A DNA stretch of 64,000 nt from Pseudovibrio sp. M1P-2-3 (GTDB lineage Bacteria > Pseudomonadota > Alphaproteobacteria > Rhizobiales > Stappiaceae), in contig NZ_JARRCW010000001.1 of NCBI RefSeq assembly GCF_031501865.1, positions 3,493,001 to 3,557,000 of the forward strand, given 5' to 3'. The notes under the pieces were generated by a model. The model was not told the DNA's origin. It did no database searches and was given only the letters and a program-made list of their open reading frames with translations. Shown here one piece after another: positions 35,701 through 46,198 of this stretch; within the stretch, counting starts at the first letter, position 1, and each line of letters opens with the position of its first letter. Position numbers and translations under genes: made by a program.

Positions 35701-37215
35701 GTGGGCGAACCGAGCAATATCACCGAGTTTTCCGTCTCGGAAATTTCCACGGCCATCAAACGCACCGTGGAAGACGCCTTCGACTATGTGCGCGTGCGCG
35801 GCGAGCTGGGCCGTGTGAGCCGTCCAGCCTCCGGTCATATTTATCTGGACCTGAAGGACGAGCGTTCCGTGATCTCCGGCGTGATATGGCGCGGCAATGC
35901 CAGCCGCTTGCCAATTCAACCTGAACAAGGCCTTGAGGTCATTGCCACGGGCAAAGTCACCACCTTCCCCGGTCAGTCCAAATACCAGATGGTCATCGAC
36001 GCGCTAGAGCCAGCCGGCGCTGGTGCTCTTATGGCCCTCTTGGAAGAACGCAAGAAGAAGCTGGCCGCCGAAGGGCTCTTTGACGAGACACGCAAGAAAC
36101 CTCTTCCCAAGATGCCCCGTGTTATCGGAGTGGTCACCTCCCCCACGGGTTCAGTCATCCGAGATATTTTGCACCGCATCGCCGACCGATTTCCCCTTCA
36201 TGTTCAGGTTTGGCCTGTACGGGTACAAGGAGAAACCTGCGGCAAAGAAGTGGCGACCGGTATACGCGGGTTTAATGCACTGGAAGTTGGTGGAACTATT
36301 CCAAGGCCGGATGTGATTATCGTGGCGCGAGGCGGCGGCAGCCTTGAAGACCTTTGGGGCTTTAACGACGAAGAAGTTGTTCGAGCAGCGGCAGATTCTG
36401 AAATCCCGCTAATTTCTGCCGTAGGTCACGAAACAGACTGGACTTTGGTGGATCTAGCTGCAGACCTGCGCGCACCAACGCCAACGGGCGCCGCTGAGTT
36501 CGCTGTTCCGGTCAAAGCCGAACTCATGACCATGGTAGACGACTTGAACAGGCGACTTTCAACCAGTCTCACCCGTTTGGTCCAAACCCGGCGCACCGAG
36601 CTGCGTGCAGCCAGTGCAGCTCTTCCCGCCCCGCGCGATTTACTAGCTTTGCCCCGCCAGCGCTTTGACATGGTCGCCGCGCGCCTTGAACAGGGCTTGA
36701 GCATCAACACCCAGTCCCTGCGTACACGCCTGACCAATGCGTCTTCTGGCTTGCGCCCTGCTTTGTTGTCCGGACAAACCGCGCACGGGAGCGAGCGCCT
36801 TGAAAACCTGAAAACACGGGCAAGCCAAGCTTTTACCAATCATGTCCAGCGTCAGCGGATGAAGCTGGACAACCTTACACAAATGCTGGAATCCTTAAGT
36901 TATGAGAGAGTGATTGATCGCGGCTATGCCATCGTTCGCGATGCAAATGGAAACCCCATTGCGCAGGCCCAGACAATCACTGAGGGTGACCACCTGTCAT
37001 TGCAGATGCGCGGCGGCACAGTGGCAGCAGTGGCAGGAGAAGGCGGACCAACGCCTAAATCTGCACTGTCCCCCAAACCAACACCTGTCCCCCTCTCGCC
37101 ATCCCTTGCCACTTCACTGGAAGAACATATGGCACAGGAAAAGGCGAAGAGCCTGCAAAAAACAAAGAAGAAAAAGAGCAAGGTGAGCGACGATACGCAG
37201 GGCAATCTATTTTAG
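35701..37215 (+). CDS. xseA: Exodeoxyribonuclease VII large subunit
   Basis: Large subunit of the single-strand DNA exonuclease VII. N-terminal OB fold ([34 protein letters not shown]), then the catalytic core with [38 protein letters not shown] and [29 protein letters not shown], then coiled coil. The C-terminus carries an extra Pro/Ser- and Lys-rich tail (about residues 440-504), common in alphaproteobacteria. The start is GTG at 35701. The xseB partner is not in the window. Confidence 0.95.
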   Translation: MGEPSNITEFSVSEISTAIKRTVEDAFDYVRVRGELGRVSRPASGHIYLDLKDERSVISGVIWRGNASRLPIQPEQGLEVIATGKVTTFPGQSKYQMVIDALEPAGAGALMALLEERKKKLAAEGLFDETRKKPLPKMPRVIGVVTSPTGSVIRDILHRIADRFPLHVQVWPVRVQGETCGKEVATGIRGFNALEVGGTIPRPDVIIVARGGGSLEDLWGFNDEEVVRAAADSEIPLISAVGHETDWTLVDLAADLRAPTPTGAAEFAVPVKAELMTMVDDLNRRLSTSLTRLVQTRRTELRAASAALPAPRDLLALPRQRFDMVAARLEQGLSINTQSLRTRLTNASSGLRPALLSGQTAHGSERLENLKTRASQAFTNHVQRQRMKLDNLTQMLESLSYERVIDRGYAIVRDANGNPIAQAQTITEGDHLSLQMRGGTVAAVAGEGGPTPKSALSPKPTPVPLSPSLATSLEEHMAQEKAKSLQKTKKKKSKVSDDTQGNLF

Positions 37216-37224
37216 CCGACTTGT

Positions 37225-37257
37225 AAAAAAGCCCGGTCGAATGAGCCGGGCTTTTTT
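37225..37257. terminator. Bidirectional intrinsic terminator
   Basis: AAAAAAGCCCGG / CCGGGCTTTTTT around a 9-base loop, between the convergent xseA and TRAP large permease genes. Confidence 0.9.
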
Positions 37258-37274
37258 CCTTCTGCTGGAACGCC

Positions 37275-38642
37275 TCACATGAGCGAAGGCAGAATAGTTA
37301 CGATGGCAGGAAACGCCACAAGCACCGCCACAGTCACCACATCAGCCACAAAGAATGGCATACAACCGCGGAATACTTCCTGCACGAGAATATCCGGGCG
37401 CACGCCCGAAACCACAAAGCAGTTGAGCCCGATAGGCGGCGTGATGAGGCACAGCTCCGCCATTTTCACCACAATGATCCCGAACCAGATGGCACACGCC
37501 GCTCCAGACATGCCCAGTGCACTGTCCACCGCACTCACATCCGGCCCTCCGTTCAAGGCGATAATTGCTGGAAACACTACGGGTAGGGTGAGCACCAGCA
37601 TGCCAATGGCATCCATAAACATACCCAGAACCGCATAGCCCAGCAGGATACAAATGACGATCATCAAGGGCGCATAATCTAGCGATACGACAAAGCCTTT
37701 AAAGGCTTCAGGCAGGCCTGCAAATCCCAGAAACCGCACATACACCAAGACACCCCAGATCAAGGTAAAGATCATGACGGTCAACTTGGCAGTCTCATGC
37801 AAGGCTTGAAACAACTGCTTGGTCCTCATGCCCTTATAGAAGGCGGTGAGCAACACAACAAAAGCGCCCAAAGATCCGGCCTCTGTTGGTGTTGCAAAAC
37901 CGTAGTAGAGGCTGAAAAAAATAATCGCAATTACACCAATAATGGGCAGGGTTCCGGGAACAGACGAGAACCTTTGCCCCCACGTGTAACCTGTGATAGC
38001 CGGAGCCCCGCCTTTCCAACGTGCCATCACGTAGATAATCGCAGCATAGATAAGCACGGAAACAGCTCCGGGAAGAAAACCGGCCATGAGAAGCTTGCCA
38101 ACAGACTCTTCCACCAAAATGGCATAGATCACCAAAATGGCACTGGGCGGAATGAGCGAGGCAAGTGTGCCCCCCGCTGCAACAACAGCTGCCGCCAAGC
38201 GTTTGGAATACCCTGCCTCCAGCATTTCTGGAATGGCAACGCGGGCAAAAACGGCTGACGTCGCCGTAGACGCGCCCGAGACTGCCGCAAAGCCAGCAGT
38301 TGCAAACACAGTTCCCACTGCCATACCCCCGGGCAACCAGCCAAGCCAGCGCTTTGAGGCTTCAAACAGGTGTTTGGTTAGCCCTGCGTAGTAGGCAAGA
38401 AAACCTATCAGAATGAAGGTTGGAAGGACCGAAAGAGCGTAGGTGACAGACTTGGAATGGGGAATAGTGCCCGCCATTTTCAAAGCCACCATAAATCCAC
38501 GCTCAAAGCCCATGCGCATTGAGAAAATGGCAATCATGCCAACCAATCCTACAAACGCGGCAGCAAAGGCCACCCGAACACCCAAGATAACGAGCAGAAG
38601 CAGCACACCTGTCATAATCAGGCCAACATCAAAAGCCGTCAT
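37275..38642 (-). CDS. dctM: TRAP transporter large permease (DctM)
   Basis: A 455-residue membrane subunit with about 12 helices that carries out sodium-driven import of an organic acid. DctM motifs include AVSGASTATSAVFARVAIPEMLEAGYSKRLAAAVVAAGGTLASLIPPS, FATPTEAGSLGAFVVL and ELCLITPPIGLNCFVV. Its start overlaps the dctQ stop by four bases. Last gene of a dctP-dctQ-dctM operon. Confidence 0.93.
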   Translation of the reverse strand: MTAFDVGLIMTGVLLLLVILGVRVAFAAAFVGLVGMIAIFSMRMGFERGFMVALKMAGTIPHSKSVTYALSVLPTFILIGFLAYYAGLTKHLFEASKRWLGWLPGGMAVGTVFATAGFAAVSGASTATSAVFARVAIPEMLEAGYSKRLAAAVVAAGGTLASLIPPSAILVIYAILVEESVGKLLMAGFLPGAVSVLIYAAIIYVMARWKGGAPAITGYTWGQRFSSVPGTLPIIGVIAIIFFSLYYGFATPTEAGSLGAFVVLLTAFYKGMRTKQLFQALHETAKLTVMIFTLIWGVLVYVRFLGFAGLPEAFKGFVVSLDYAPLMIVICILLGYAVLGMFMDAIGMLVLTLPVVFPAIIALNGGPDVSAVDSALGMSGAACAIWFGIIVVKMAELCLITPPIGLNCFVVSGVRPDILVQEVFRGCMPFFVADVVTVAVLVAFPAIVTILPSLM

Positions 38643-39280
38643 GCGTCTGCCTCCCTTTTGTGTGGTTCATCAAGGAAAGTCTCATCAATTTCCGCCTGAG
38701 CATGCTCCGCAGCGTTTTGCGTATGAGGAAGACCCATAGTGGAGCTTTTCGGATTTAGAATGAGATAAAAGTACCCATAGAGCTGAAGCAGCAACCGTAG
38801 CCATAAAACCGAAAGAGCAACAGGAACCACAAGCTTTGATGGCCATGTGGGGATGCGTATATCGATTGTACTGTCCCCCAGTAACCAAGCCCGTTCAAAG
38901 TGAATATAAGCGCCATAAGCCAGAATGGTGACCACTGCTAGAATGATCAAAACACTCACAAACTCGGCGATCCACAGGCCGCGCCCTTTTAACGCGCCAA
39001 GGAACAATTCCATACGGATATGGCCGCCGACGCGCTGGCAATAAGCAACGCCCATAAAGGCGAAAACAGCCATAGCCTGCTCGGTAATATCAATAAATCC
39101 GGGAATGGACTGATTGAATAGATTACGACCCAGAACCTGCATAACAGCCAGAAGCATTAAAAGGAGAATGCTGGTTGCAGCAACAAGATTGAATGCATCT
39201 TCTATTTTCGATAAGGGGCCGTTGAAACGCAAGTAGGTCCGATCACCCGATAGTGAAATCGGCGCATGGGATGAAGCCAT
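38639..39280 (-). CDS. dctQ: TRAP transporter small permease (DctQ)
   Basis: A 213-residue, four-helix membrane subunit that supports DctM. The helix with QVLGRNLFNQSIPGFIDITEQAMAVFAFMGVAYCQRVGGHIRMELF is the characteristic DctQ segment. Hydrophilic N- and C-termini are somewhat long. It lies between the binding protein (72 bases upstream) and dctM. Confidence 0.9.
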   Translation of the reverse strand: MASSHAPISLSGDRTYLRFNGPLSKIEDAFNLVAATSILLLMLLAVMQVLGRNLFNQSIPGFIDITEQAMAVFAFMGVAYCQRVGGHIRMELFLGALKGRGLWIAEFVSVLIILAVVTILAYGAYIHFERAWLLGDSTIDIRIPTWPSKLVVPVALSVLWLRLLLQLYGYFYLILNPKSSTMGLPHTQNAAEHAQAEIDETFLDEPHKREADA

Positions 39281-39352
39281 AGTCCCTGCCTATTGTAGAA
39301 TTTGAAAGAAAAGGGGGCCACTTTTTGCAAGCGCCCCTTCCACGGACCGTAA

Positions 39353-40369
39353 TTATTCAGAAATGGTCTTTTGTACCAGTACCAACAGCTCTTGGGCAGG
39401 AAGACCTTTGGCACTCATTTCCTCAACCCACGCATTCCAGATTGGTTCTCCAGCAACAGCGCGGAACGCTGCCAGTTCTTCATCAGAGAAGGAAACAGTT
39501 TCAACGCTGTTTTCCTCTAAAGAAGGATAGAATTTGTCATAGACCTTGGCGTAGGTCTCTAGATAATGCTGGATGGCAGGCTCTACGCTTTCTTCCAGAG
39601 CGATTTTGAAATCGGCTGGCAACATGTCGTAGGCATCGGTATTCACAACCACTGGACAGTTCACAGTTCCCGGGTTCAGGTTGTCGGTCCACCAACTGCC
39701 AGCCTCTATGGTTTTAAAGGAAAGGTGGGCATGCGGAGCAAATGCGATGCCCTGCACAGTTCCTGAATCCAGTGCCTGATATGCCTCCGCCGCTGTGACA
39801 GATGTTGGAATGGCCCCAATAGTCTTCATCGCACTACCAATACCACCAAGAGCACGCACCCGCATGCCGTCAAAATCACTCACAGCAGTCGGCTTATCCC
39901 CTTTACCTAGAATGTTATACTGCGGCATAGGCGAGGACATAAGCAGCCTTGCATTCCAACGGGCGAGATCAGCCACGACAGCAGGATGGGCATAAAGCGC
40001 TCTGTCCACCTTCACTTGCGTCTCCAAATCAGGAACACCAAGGAAAGGAAGTTCAGCAACCGTCAAGGTCGGGTTCTTATCCGCATGATAGGACGCACAG
40101 AACTGGGCCATTTCAAAGGCACCGAAAGAGATACCATCCAAGTTCTCGCGGGATTTGGAAAGAGCGCCGCCATAATGCAGCTTGATTTCGAATTTGCCAT
40201 CCGTACGGTCAGAAACTACTTCTGCCAGTTTCTCCACATGCTCGGTGAAAGCCCGCCGTTTGCCCCAGAGGGAAACATTCCAAGTCACATCTGCAGCAAA
40301 AGTTTCGCCTGTAAACAGAGTTGCCGCTCCCACAGCAAGCACTGCAGCCCCTACCTTTTTCACTTCCAT
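39353..40369 (-). CDS. dctP: TRAP transporter substrate-binding protein (DctP family)
   Basis: Periplasmic receptor of 338 residues. Signal peptide 1-25 (TGETFAADV). Mature features: VTWNVSLWGKRRAFTEHVEKLAEVV, FGAFEMAQFCASYHADKNPTLTVAELPFLG, and GMRVRALGGIGSAM, whose conserved arginine binds a carboxylate. Typical ligands are C4-dicarboxylates, sugar acids or other organic acids; the exact one is unclear. First gene of the TRAP operon. Confidence 0.9.
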   Translation of the reverse strand: MEVKKVGAAVLAVGAATLFTGETFAADVTWNVSLWGKRRAFTEHVEKLAEVVSDRTDGKFEIKLHYGGALSKSRENLDGISFGAFEMAQFCASYHADKNPTLTVAELPFLGVPDLETQVKVDRALYAHPAVVADLARWNARLLMSSPMPQYNILGKGDKPTAVSDFDGMRVRALGGIGSAMKTIGAIPTSVTAAEAYQALDSGTVQGIAFAPHAHLSFKTIEAGSWWTDNLNPGTVNCPVVVNTDAYDMLPADFKIALEESVEPAIQHYLETYAKVYDKFYPSLEENSVETVSFSDEELAAFRAVAGEPIWNAWVEEMSAKGLPAQELLVLVQKTISE

Positions 40370-40754
40370 AGATTTCCCCCCAAAGGATTTGCCGGAAAGG
40401 CCAGAAAAGTTGTTTTACATTTTAGTACCTGCAAAATGCAGATACATAATAATACTCATATCAAATAAATAAATAAAAACATAGGCAGCAACCTTGCCTC
40501 CCCCTCTTGGAGGCTGCGAAACAGGGACATGTATAGAATCAGTTGCAAAGATAATTACCTTCCCCGTAAGCTCTTTGAGCAGAACACTACACCTTCAAAG
40601 CAACGATTAATAAACTCAATTAATTCAAAAACTTATACTTTTTTAGTTCCTTGATGTGTATCAATGCGCATATGCTATAGTGTCCTAGGATTTTCTAAGG
40701 CATCAGTCCCATTTGGCTCTGACCACTGGCCCTCATAGTCTGGAGTTTCGCAAT
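40370..40754. other. 385-bp intergenic region, dctP / usp divergent promoters
   Basis: AT-rich divergent region. A GCCTCC / GGAGGC hairpin (40496-40514), flanked by GCAGC, lies in the dctP leader on the minus strand. The usp side carries a perfect FNR/FixK box (40651-40664). No gene is visible. Confidence 0.6.
40651..40664 (+). promoter_or_regulatory. FNR/FixK-type box upstream of usp
   Basis: TTGAT-GTGT-ATCAA is a perfect match to the FNR/FixK consensus TTGAT-N4-ATCAA. A plausible -10 (TAGGAT, 40686-40691) puts the site centre near -41, the class II activator position. This suggests induction at low oxygen. Confidence 0.75.
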
Positions 40755-41585
40755 ATGGCTATCAAAGACATCCTCGTTATTACCGACTACCAAGGCGAGC
40801 AACCAGCCGCTCAGGTTGCCATTGAAATCGCCCGTCAAAAGGAAGCCCACACAACAGGCATTGGCTTAGCATTTGAACCACTTCTTCCTGGTTTCATCGC
40901 AGCTCCTGTTCCGACAGACTATATGCGCCTTGCCCGCGAGCAGGCCACTCAGTCAGCGAAGGATTCTCTGGTTAAATACACTCAGCTTCAGGAGCTGGCT
41001 GGCGTGAACGGCGAAACCCGTATTGAGCCTTTATTGGCTGGGGGCTCCATGGAAGGCTTGATTAGCCAGTGCCGCCTGACTGACCTTGTGACAATCACGC
41101 AGGAAAACTCTGATCAGCCGGAACCCATGCGGGAAGTGCTTATCGAGGCACTCCTATTCGATTCCGGTGTCCCTCTTTTGGTAGTACCCTACATTTTCAA
41201 AGGGGTATTCAAACCAAAACGCGCTGTTGTTGCATGGAACGGAAGTGCAACCGCGGCTCGGGCCGTCCACGCAGCGCTACCAGTTCTCAAAATGGTCGAC
41301 GAGGTGACTGTTTTGATTATTGACGAAGACAAGCATGACACCATGGGCCCGGGCTCCGCTGTCGCCACTTACCTCGCTCGCCATGATCTTGAGGTGAAAG
41401 TTGAAATTATTAAGAAACCCCAGCTATCTATCTCAGATACAATTTTGAATTATGTCTCTGACAACAAAACAGATCTACTGGTAATGGGGGCCTATGGCCA
41501 CAGCCGCATGCGCGAAATGCTATTGGGTGGGGCGACCCGTGAGCTGCTTAGCAGAATGACGGTTCCCGTTCTCATGACCCACTGA
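40755..41585 (+). CDS. Universal stress protein, two Usp domains
   Basis: A 276-residue protein with tandem UspA folds. The second domain ends with the nucleotide-binding loop VMGAYGHSRMREMLLGGATRELLSRM, of the G-x2-G-x9-G type. The ATG at 40755 has GGAG nine bases upstream; a TTG at 40713 is less likely. The FNR/FixK box ahead of it fits the role of many Usp proteins in low-oxygen survival. The adjacent PatZ-like acetyltransferase is transcribed in the same direction, 144 bases later. Confidence 0.9.
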   Translation: MAIKDILVITDYQGEQPAAQVAIEIARQKEAHTTGIGLAFEPLLPGFIAAPVPTDYMRLAREQATQSAKDSLVKYTQLQELAGVNGETRIEPLLAGGSMEGLISQCRLTDLVTITQENSDQPEPMREVLIEALLFDSGVPLLVVPYIFKGVFKPKRAVVAWNGSATAARAVHAALPVLKMVDEVTVLIIDEDKHDTMGPGSAVATYLARHDLEVKVEIIKKPQLSISDTILNYVSDNKTDLLVMGAYGHSRMREMLLGGATRELLSRMTVPVLMTH

Positions 41586-41729
41586 CTTTTCATTACCTCT
41601 AGAAATGTCCACGTGAAGTTTACAATAAATTGGCGTATTGGTAGAAACCAGTACGCTGATTTATAGGAAAGTATGCAGAGTTTTACCTGAGACTTTCTCA
41701 TTGAACGAATTCGGTCGGAACATTTACAT

Positions 41730-44441
41730 ATGACTATTCGTAATATTGAAGGACTACTGGCACCAAAGTCTCTCGCAGTTGTGGGACCTAATGTTCACAG
41801 TTCTGTGCTCCTTCGCCATATACTTAATAAAATAGCCAAAAGTGCTTTTACTGGAAAAAAGTATGCTGTCGGCATCGGGCGGGATGTGCCCGATGGTTTC
41901 GAAGCTGTTGCGAAGCCATCCCTACTCCCGCAACAACCGGACCTGTTTATTTATCTAGGCACTCCGCAACGCTCCATTCACCTTGTCAGAAAAGCAGGGC
42001 AGCTCGGCACCCGCGCCTTTCTCATCCCAGCCAGTGGCTACGACAAGTGGCAGGAAACCACCATAAAAAGGATGCTCAAGGCGGCTCGCCCCCATAACCT
42101 CAGAATTCTGGGGCCGGGCTCGCTAGGGGTCGCCTCCCCTCATCTGGGCCTTTCGGCTCTTTTGACCGAGCAGGATGCAAAGCCCGGCGATTTGGCCCTG
42201 ATTTCTCGCAGTGGCACCATTTTCAACGCAACTATGGCGTGGGCAAAATCCCACGACATTGGTTTTTCCGGTGTTGCCTCCCTCGGGCGGCGTGCGGATG
42301 TGGATGTGTCCGACCTGCTGGATTGGTATGCCCAAGATTTTCGCACACGCGCCATTCTAGTCCATGTTGAAACCCTCACCAATCCAAGAAAGTTTCTCTC
42401 AGCAGCCCGTGCTGCGGCTCGGGCCAAACCGGTTATTGTGATTCGCTCCGGTGCCAGCCGTGATGCCAATACCTATGGCGATACACATGGTGGCCATCTG
42501 GCATCCAATGATCTGGTTTATGATGCGGCCCTGCAAAGAGCAGGTGTTCTGCGTGTGGATGATCTGGACGAGATGTTCCATGCGGTGGAAACCGTCACAC
42601 GAATTCCACCTCCCAAAGGCAAACGTTTGGCGATTATTGCTAATGGCCGTAGCCTGGCAACTCTCGCAGCCGACCGACTGGTCAAACTGGAGGGGGAGCT
42701 TTCCACCCTTACCAAAGAGACCCTTTCCTCCCTCAAACACCTCACCCGCTCGGATGCAAAGGTAGGTAACCCCTTGGTACTTCGTGAAGGCGCGGGACCA
42801 GAGGATTTTGATGCAGGCATCGCCGCACTTTTGAAAGATGAACACAGTGATGCGGTTTTGATAATTGCAGCCCCCACCGCCTTCAATGACTTTAAGGGAA
42901 TAACCCAAATCATTGCCAAGCATGGCAAACAGCACCGCAAGCAGGAAGGGCGTAAAAAAGCCTTGATAGCCACCTTGGCAGGTCACTCCGTTGAAGATCA
43001 GGCCCGTTTGGAAGAAGCCAAAGTCCCCTGTTATACCAGCGCTTCTGAAGCAATTCGAAGCTTTATGCACTTGGTACGGTATCGGGAAGCACAAAGCCAG
43101 CTGATGGCGGTACCCAAGGATTTCCCTTCAGATTACAGCCCGGACAAAGCGGCGGCACGCGCCATTTTTGAAGAGGCCAAACGCAAGCGGGCCCGCTGGC
43201 TCACCACCTCCCAGATCAAAAAACTACTCGCGGCCTACTCCATTCCAATGGTGGATCTGGCAATGGTCCCAACAGTTCAGGCTGCGAAAGAGGCATCCGA
43301 AAAATTCTTCGAAACCTCCCGCTTTTGCACCGTAAAAATTGATAGTGATGATATTATCTTCAAGTCGGATGTGAACGGTGTCGAGCTCTACTTGTCTACG
43401 CCTGACGAAGTAGAGGCTGCTGCCCATCGCATATATGATCACGTAACCACCACATACCCGACCGCCCGTATCAACGGGTTCGAGGTCCAACCAATGGTCC
43501 TCTCCGAATATGGACTGGAGATCTATGCGGGGCTGGCAGATAATCCGGTGTTTGGGCCTGTGGTTGTCTTTGGCAGCGGCGGTACGGCGGTAGAGGTTAA
43601 AGCCGATAGAGCTATGGATCTGGTCCCGCTGGACTTGAATCTTGCAAGTAGCTTGATCAAGCGAACCCATATCGCTCCACTGCTCAATGGCTACAGAAAC
43701 CACCCACCTGCAAATGAAGAGGAAATTGCCCGCCTGCTTGTTAAACTCTCGCAGATAGCACTTGATTTTCCGCAGGTGCGAGAGCTCGACCTCAATCCGG
43801 TGATTGCCGATTCAAACGGCATACAGGTACTGGACGGGCGCCTGCGTCTTAACCGCTCCCCTCTCGCAACCAAATACGAGAAAAAGCCTCGTTTGGCCAT
43901 CGCCCCCTACCCCACAGAATGGGAGCATTATGCGCACCTGAAAGATGGCCGCGAGATTTTCCTGCGCCCCATTCGGCCCGAAGATGAACGGCTGCTGAGT
44001 ATTTTCTTCACCAAGGTCACCAAGGAAGATGTCAGACTACGCTTCTTTGCACCTATTAAAGATTTCAGCCACGCTTTTCTAGCCCGTCTTGTTCAACTGG
44101 ACTACGCGCGCGCCATGGCTTTCGTGGCACAGGATCCAAAGACCAACGAAATCCTTGGTGTTGTGCGCATTCATACAACCTCAGACCATTCCATTGGAGA
44201 GTACGCAATCATGATCCAGTCCTCCTTAAAGGGAATTGGTCTTGGCAGCTTGCTCATGAACCTCATAATTCATTATTGCCGAGAAGTGGGTATCAAGAAA
44301 ATAACAGGTGAAATTTTGCGGGAAAATACCAGCATGTTAGAGCTATGCAGACGACTGGGCTTTGAGTTCAGCCGCTGTCTGGACGATGAGTTGATCCTGA
44401 AAGCAGAGCTGGATGTGGAAGGTATGCCCATTTTGAGCTAA
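41730..44441 (+). CDS. Protein lysine acetyltransferase, PatZ/Pat-like (acyl-CoA synthetase domains + GNAT)
   Basis: A 903-residue three-part protein. An NDP-forming acyl-CoA synthetase-like CoA-binding region (about 5-450, start LLAPKSLAVVGPN) comes first, then an ATP-grasp-like domain (about 480-705). Last is a GNAT acetyltransferase (about 730-895), with SLKGIGLGSLLMNLII as the acetyl-CoA pyrophosphate loop. E. coli PatZ and Salmonella Pat share this order and acetylate, and usually inactivate, acetyl-CoA synthetase. The gene lies just after usp and before a terminator. Whether a cAMP signal controls it is not visible. Confidence 0.87.
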   Translation: MTIRNIEGLLAPKSLAVVGPNVHSSVLLRHILNKIAKSAFTGKKYAVGIGRDVPDGFEAVAKPSLLPQQPDLFIYLGTPQRSIHLVRKAGQLGTRAFLIPASGYDKWQETTIKRMLKAARPHNLRILGPGSLGVASPHLGLSALLTEQDAKPGDLALISRSGTIFNATMAWAKSHDIGFSGVASLGRRADVDVSDLLDWYAQDFRTRAILVHVETLTNPRKFLSAARAAARAKPVIVIRSGASRDANTYGDTHGGHLASNDLVYDAALQRAGVLRVDDLDEMFHAVETVTRIPPPKGKRLAIIANGRSLATLAADRLVKLEGELSTLTKETLSSLKHLTRSDAKVGNPLVLREGAGPEDFDAGIAALLKDEHSDAVLIIAAPTAFNDFKGITQIIAKHGKQHRKQEGRKKALIATLAGHSVEDQARLEEAKVPCYTSASEAIRSFMHLVRYREAQSQLMAVPKDFPSDYSPDKAAARAIFEEAKRKRARWLTTSQIKKLLAAYSIPMVDLAMVPTVQAAKEASEKFFETSRFCTVKIDSDDIIFKSDVNGVELYLSTPDEVEAAAHRIYDHVTTTYPTARINGFEVQPMVLSEYGLEIYAGLADNPVFGPVVVFGSGGTAVEVKADRAMDLVPLDLNLASSLIKRTHIAPLLNGYRNHPPANEEEIARLLVKLSQIALDFPQVRELDLNPVIADSNGIQVLDGRLRLNRSPLATKYEKKPRLAIAPYPTEWEHYAHLKDGREIFLRPIRPEDERLLSIFFTKVTKEDVRLRFFAPIKDFSHAFLARLVQLDYARAMAFVAQDPKTNEILGVVRIHTTSDHSIGEYAIMIQSSLKGIGLGSLLMNLIIHYCREVGIKKITGEILRENTSMLELCRRLGFEFSRCLDDELILKAELDVEGMPILS

Positions 44442-44457
44442 CCCTCATATATTGAGG

Positions 44458-44483
44458 AAGGGCAGGAATCCCTGCCCTTTTTA
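44458..44483 (+). terminator. Intrinsic terminator after the PatZ-like gene
   Basis: Stem AAGGGCAGG / CCTGCCCTT with an AATC loop and a T-run, before the convergent thiamine-diphosphate enzyme gene. Confidence 0.85.
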
Positions 44484-44503
44484 TTTCGAGCGTGCTCTAA
44501 AAA

Positions 44504-46198
44504 CTATCCATGACCAGCCTTTGCCAAAGCGTCCTCTCGTATGCTTTCCAAAGACTTGATGGGAGTAATAGCCTCGGGGTCAAGCAGCAGGTGCAGCAGG
44601 GCAGGCTTTCCACTTGCCTGAGCCTGCTCAAATGCAGGGCCAAACTCTTCAGCGGTTGCAACCGAGTGCGTATGGAACCCGTAGGCTCGTGCAAGCTGGA
44701 CAAAGTCCGGGTTTTGCAGGGTTGTTGCCACAACCCGCCCGGGAAACTCCCGCTCCTGATGCATCCGAATGGTGCCGTACATGCCGTTATCAACCACAAC
44801 CACAATGATGTTGGCCTGTTCCTGAGCTGCGGTTCCCAGCTCCTGAACAGTCATTTGCAAGCACCCATCGCCTGCAAAACACACCACTGTCCGTTCCGGA
44901 TACTTCAGTTTGGCGGCGATGGAGGCAGGCAGGCCATACCCCATGGAGCCAGAGAGAGGGGCCAGCTGTGACCCGAATTTACGGAACCGGTGGAAACGGT
45001 GCACCCAAGTGGCATAATTGCCTGCCCCGTTGGTAAGAATGGCATCCTCTTCCAGATTAGTCTCAAGCCACTCCATAACCTGCGCCATTTGCAAATTACC
45101 GGGCACCTGCGGACGGGCGCCGGACCACTCCAGATAATCCTGATGCGCGCCCCTCACCAGCTCCTGCCGCTCATTTAAAGGCTGGCTACTTGAGGTTTCA
45201 AGCATGGAGCAAAAAGCTGCGGGGCTGGCATTGATGGCGAGAGTGGGGGCATAGACTTTGCCCAGCTCTTCCGGCGCGGGGTGAACATGAACCAGCTTTT
45301 GCAAAGGCATCGGAATATCCAACAAAGTATAGGACTGGCTTGGCATTTCAGAAAGAATGTCGCCCAGCAACAACACAAGGTCCGCGTCCTCAACCCGCTT
45401 CTTCAGCTTTGGATTAATGCCGATCCCCACATCCCCTGCATAATTAGGGTGCAAATGATCAAAGAGCATTTGTCGGCGGAAAGAACAGGCAACAGGCAGC
45501 CCCTTCACACTCGCATAGGCTTTAAAGATTTCTGTCGCCTCCTCGGTCCAGCCAGATCCCCCTAGAATTGCAATGGGATTTTTAGCGGAATCGAGCAACT
45601 GGTCCAACTCACCCATATTTTCTTTGGAGGGATACGCTTCCACCTGTTCCACATAGGCGGCAGGCGACAGGTCAACTTCCTCCACCAGCATATCCTCGGG
45701 CAGCGCAAGAACCACAGGTCCGGGTCGGCCAGACATGGCAACACGGTACGCTCTTGCGATGAACTCCGGAACCCGCTTTGCGCTGTCTATTTCTGCAACC
45801 CACTTCGCCATGGAACCAAACATTTGCCGGTAATTAACCTCCTGAAATGCGTCCCTTTCCCGCATTCCAGTTTCAATCTGGCCAATAAACATAATCATGG
45901 GCGTTGAATCTTGCTGGGCCACATGAACACCAGCACTAGCGTTGGTGGCACCCGGCCCTCGGGTTACCATGCAAATACCCGGCCTTCCGGTCAGTTTACC
46001 ATGGGCCTCCGCCATCATGGCAGCTCCGCCTTCCTGACGGCACAAAGTCACGGGGATGGAAGCATCATATAGCCCGTCAAGAACAGCTAGGTAGCTTTCT
46101 CCCGGCACACAAAAAACCCGTTCAGCCCCTTGCTTTTCAAGTGCTTCAACAATGAGGTGCCCGCCGTTCTTCTTCTGCACAGCCATGTTTTTTTTCAT
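44504..46198 (-). CDS. Thiamine-diphosphate-dependent enzyme, acetolactate synthase-like
   Basis: A 564-residue three-domain ThDP enzyme. The catalytic glutamate lies in TLCRQEGGAAMMAEAHGK, followed by GPGATNASAGVHVAQQDSTPMIMFIG. The C-terminal cofactor motif is GDGCLQMTVQELGTAAQEQANIIVVVVDNGMYG. It resembles acetolactate synthase catalytic chains and related carboligases/decarboxylases. No small regulatory subunit (ilvN) is adjacent, so branched-chain synthesis is not assured. The substrate could be pyruvate or another 2-oxo acid. Start at 46198 or 46186. Confidence 0.82.
   Translation of the reverse strand: MKKNMAVQKKNGGHLIVEALEKQGAERVFCVPGESYLAVLDGLYDASIPVTLCRQEGGAAMMAEAHGKLTGRPGICMVTRGPGATNASAGVHVAQQDSTPMIMFIGQIETGMRERDAFQEVNYRQMFGSMAKWVAEIDSAKRVPEFIARAYRVAMSGRPGPVVLALPEDMLVEEVDLSPAAYVEQVEAYPSKENMGELDQLLDSAKNPIAILGGSGWTEEATEIFKAYASVKGLPVACSFRRQMLFDHLHPNYAGDVGIGINPKLKKRVEDADLVLLLGDILSEMPSQSYTLLDIPMPLQKLVHVHPAPEELGKVYAPTLAINASPAAFCSMLETSSSQPLNERQELVRGAHQDYLEWSGARPQVPGNLQMAQVMEWLETNLEEDAILTNGAGNYATWVHRFHRFRKFGSQLAPLSGSMGYGLPASIAAKLKYPERTVVCFAGDGCLQMTVQELGTAAQEQANIIVVVVDNGMYGTIRMHQEREFPGRVVATTLQNPDFVQLARAYGFHTHSVATAEEFGPAFEQAQASGKPALLHLLLDPEAITPIKSLESIREDALAKAGHG

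Noticed and set aside
35560-35928. N-terminal extension of rsmE
   Set aside because: Runs over the xseA start on the other strand, lacks RsmE-like sequence, and the ATG at 35559 gives the normal length.
44487-44502. GAGCGTGCTCTAAA resembling the end of the 106-bp repeat
   Set aside because: Only about 12 bases match and the rest of the element is absent; could be chance or a tiny remnant.
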